A stretch of DNA of 64,000 bases. It comes from JAPPHA01 sp964291635 (GTDB taxonomy: Bacteria; Pseudomonadota; Alphaproteobacteria; Rhodobacterales; Rhodobacteraceae). Both the position numbers and the translations under genes were made by a program. Within the stretch, counting starts at the first letter, position 1, and each line of letters starts with the position of its first letter. The stretch is taken from assembly GCA_964291635.2 (NCBI GenBank), contig OZ219894.1, positions 62,001-126,000 on the forward strand, written 5' to 3'. Below the pieces are notes generated by a model. That model was not told the origin of the DNA and searched no databases. It saw only the letters and a list, made by a program, of their open reading frames with translations. Positions 62,824-64,000 of this stretch are shown here, piece after piece.

Positions 62824-64000
62824 ATGAACGACTCGCCGGTCCGGCTTGACGACAAATTCAGTCTGTCGAAGGATCGCATCATTCTGAACGGCTCGCAGGC
62901 GCTGGTCAGGTTATGCCTGCTCCAGGCAGAACGTGACCGGCAGACCGGACTGAAGACAGGCGGCTACGTTTCCGGTTACCGAGGTTCGCCGCTTGGAGGC
63001 GTTGACCAGCATTTTCACGGAGCTGGAGAGGAACTGGCCGCGGCCGGTGTCGTGTTCGAACCCGGCCTCAATGAAGATCTCGCGGCAACCGCGATCTGGG
63101 GCACCCAGCAGGCCGAACTCCATGGTGAAGGCACCCAGGATGGGGTGTTCGGAATGTGGTATGGCAAAGGTCCCGGTGTCGACCGGTCCGGGGACGTTTT
63201 CCGGCACGGGAATCTCGCCGGTAGCTCGCGAAATGGCGGCGTCGTTGTCCTGATGGGCGACGACCATACTTGCGAGAGTTCAACCACGGCCCATCAAAGC
63301 GAATTCGCCCTCGTCGACGCAATGATCCCGATACTCAACCCGGCGGACATCGCGGACCTGCTCTCTTTCGGCCTGCATGGCTGGGCGCTGTCCCGTTACG
63401 CCGGCACCTGGTGCGGATTGAAATGCGTCAAGGAAATCATCGAATCCACTGCTGTCGTCGATGCTGCTCCATCGCGGTTTCGGGTTTGCGTGCCGAAAGA
63501 AGACTCCCGACCACCAGGCGGCCTCAACATCCGTCTCCATGACACCCCGCACGCCCAGGAAGCCCGACTTCACCGGCACAAGATTGCCGCAGCCAGGGCG
63601 TATGTTCGAGCCAATGACCTCGACCGGATTGTAACCCGGCCCAAGGGGAGTTCCGCGATCGGGATTGTCAGCACCGGAAAATCTTGGACCGACGTCATCC
63701 AGGCAATCGACGAACTCGGCCTCGACACCAGTACGGCTCTCGAGGCCGGGATTGGCCTTTACAAGGTCGCCATGCCCTGGCCGCTTGAGCCAGGGACACT
63801 GGTCGAATTCGCAACCGGTCTCGACCTGCTGATCGTGGTCGAGGAAAAACGCGGTCTCATCGAGCAGCAAGCGCGGTCGATTCTCTACGGCCGCGCCGGT
63901 GCACCTCCGATCATCGGGAAAGAGGATGAAAACGGGAACGTTCTCTTCCCGTCGGAATCGGCCCTCAATCCATTGCACATTGCCGCCGTGATCGGAGCTC
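62824..64000 (+). CDS. Indolepyruvate:ferredoxin oxidoreductase, fused type, cut by the window edge
   Basis: From ATG 62824 the frame stays open to the window end (392 codons visible). The start RLDDKFSLSKDRIILNGSQA, then GGYVSGYRGSPLGGVD and PGLNEDLAATAIWGTQQAEL, is the N-terminal region of fused IorA/IorB-type enzymes of about 1,150 residues. These oxidatively decarboxylate aryl pyruvates to aryl-acyl-CoA with thiamine diphosphate, passing electrons to ferredoxin. MGDDHTCESSTTAHQSE and SRYAGTWCGLKCV are further family blocks. The visible part covers the N-terminal pyrimidine-binding and following domains; the thiamine-pyrophosphate and gamma domains lie beyond the window. Confidence 0.9.
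   Translation, partial: MNDSPVRLDDKFSLSKDRIILNGSQALVRLCLLQAERDRQTGLKTGGYVSGYRGSPLGGVDQHFHGAGEELAAAGVVFEPGLNEDLAATAIWGTQQAELHGEGTQDGVFGMWYGKGPGVDRSGDVFRHGNLAGSSRNGGVVVLMGDDHTCESSTTAHQSEFALVDAMIPILNPADIADLLSFGLHGWALSRYAGTWCGLKCVKEIIESTAVVDAAPSRFRVCVPKEDSRPPGGLNIRLHDTPHAQEARLHRHKIAAARAYVRANDLDRIVTRPKGSSAIGIVSTGKSWTDVIQAIDELGLDTSTALEAGIGLYKVAMPWPLEPGTLVEFATGLDLLIVVEEKRGLIEQQARSILYGRAGAPPIIGKEDENGNVLFPSESALNPLHIAAVIGA

Noticed and set aside
1..64000. tRNA, rRNA or riboswitch genes
   Set aside because: No cloverleaf with a recognisable T-loop GTTCGA-type core, no rRNA segment and no known riboswitch core was seen on reading; a covariance-model search would be decisive.

Overview
This is a GC-rich window that looks like an alphaproteobacterial chromosome. 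That placement rests on the HflX type, a fused indolepyruvate:ferredoxin oxidoreductase, Dpp/Opp-type ABC operons and the IS repertoire; no rRNA or tRNA is available to confirm it. The mix of repeated ABC importers, a sulfatase family, phytanoyl-CoA dioxygenase-like enzymes, toxin-antitoxin genes, many insertion sequences and many broken genes resembles symbionts or host-associated bacteria undergoing genome erosion (inference).

Layout. 0-5 kb: the tail of a HepT-like gene, an MFS permease and an orphan peptide-type ABC substrate-binding protein (SBP). 5.3-9.2 kb: hflX, broken by a frameshift and by a 2,357-bp IS4-type element whose transposase carries an N-terminal DruA-like (DUF4338) domain. 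9.4-12.4 kb: a phytanoyl-CoA dioxygenase-like gene, a class III aminotransferase and a 5'-truncated MazF/PemK toxin. 12.5-17.5 kb: copy A of a 5-kb ABC importer block whose SBP keeps only its C-terminal third. 17.6-19.5 kb: a truncated IS1634-type transposase joined to a decayed stand-alone DruA fragment. 19.5-26.2 kb: a second, unrelated Opp-type operon on the minus strand, ending in an S66 peptidase. 26.4-29.4 kb: a graveyard of mobile-element genes (Dam methylase, serine recombinase split by a 234-bp MITE-like element, IS66). 29.4-40.3 kb: a catabolic cluster (PhyH, two creatinase-like M24 proteins, M20 amidohydrolase, D-2-hydroxyacid dehydrogenase, amidase, dimethylglycine/sarcosine dehydrogenase-like flavoprotein). 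40.4-42.5 kb: more remnants (integrase, IS5-type transposase, DUF3427 helicase). 42.7-59 kb: four sulfatase paralogues, a RelE/Xre toxin-antitoxin pair, a dead histidine kinase and copy B, the complete ABC operon. 59-62.6 kb: IS91, IS110 and integrase remnants and another orphan SBP. The window ends inside an indolepyruvate:ferredoxin oxidoreductase gene.

How the genes may work together (inference). Full SBPs at 2.8, 47.1 and 59.9 kb and the fragment at 12.5 kb are one paralogous family. They may deliver related ligands to the permease/ATPase sets encoded at 13-17 and 49-53 kb. Sulfatases lie next to copy B, suggesting uptake and desulfation of sulfate-ester compounds. The 29-40 kb enzymes would suit breakdown of N-methylated or amide-bonded small molecules such as osmolytes. 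Copies A and B lie in direct orientation about 36 kb apart, so homologous recombination could excise or amplify the whole catabolic segment.

No CRISPR array, rRNA or tRNA gene was recognised.
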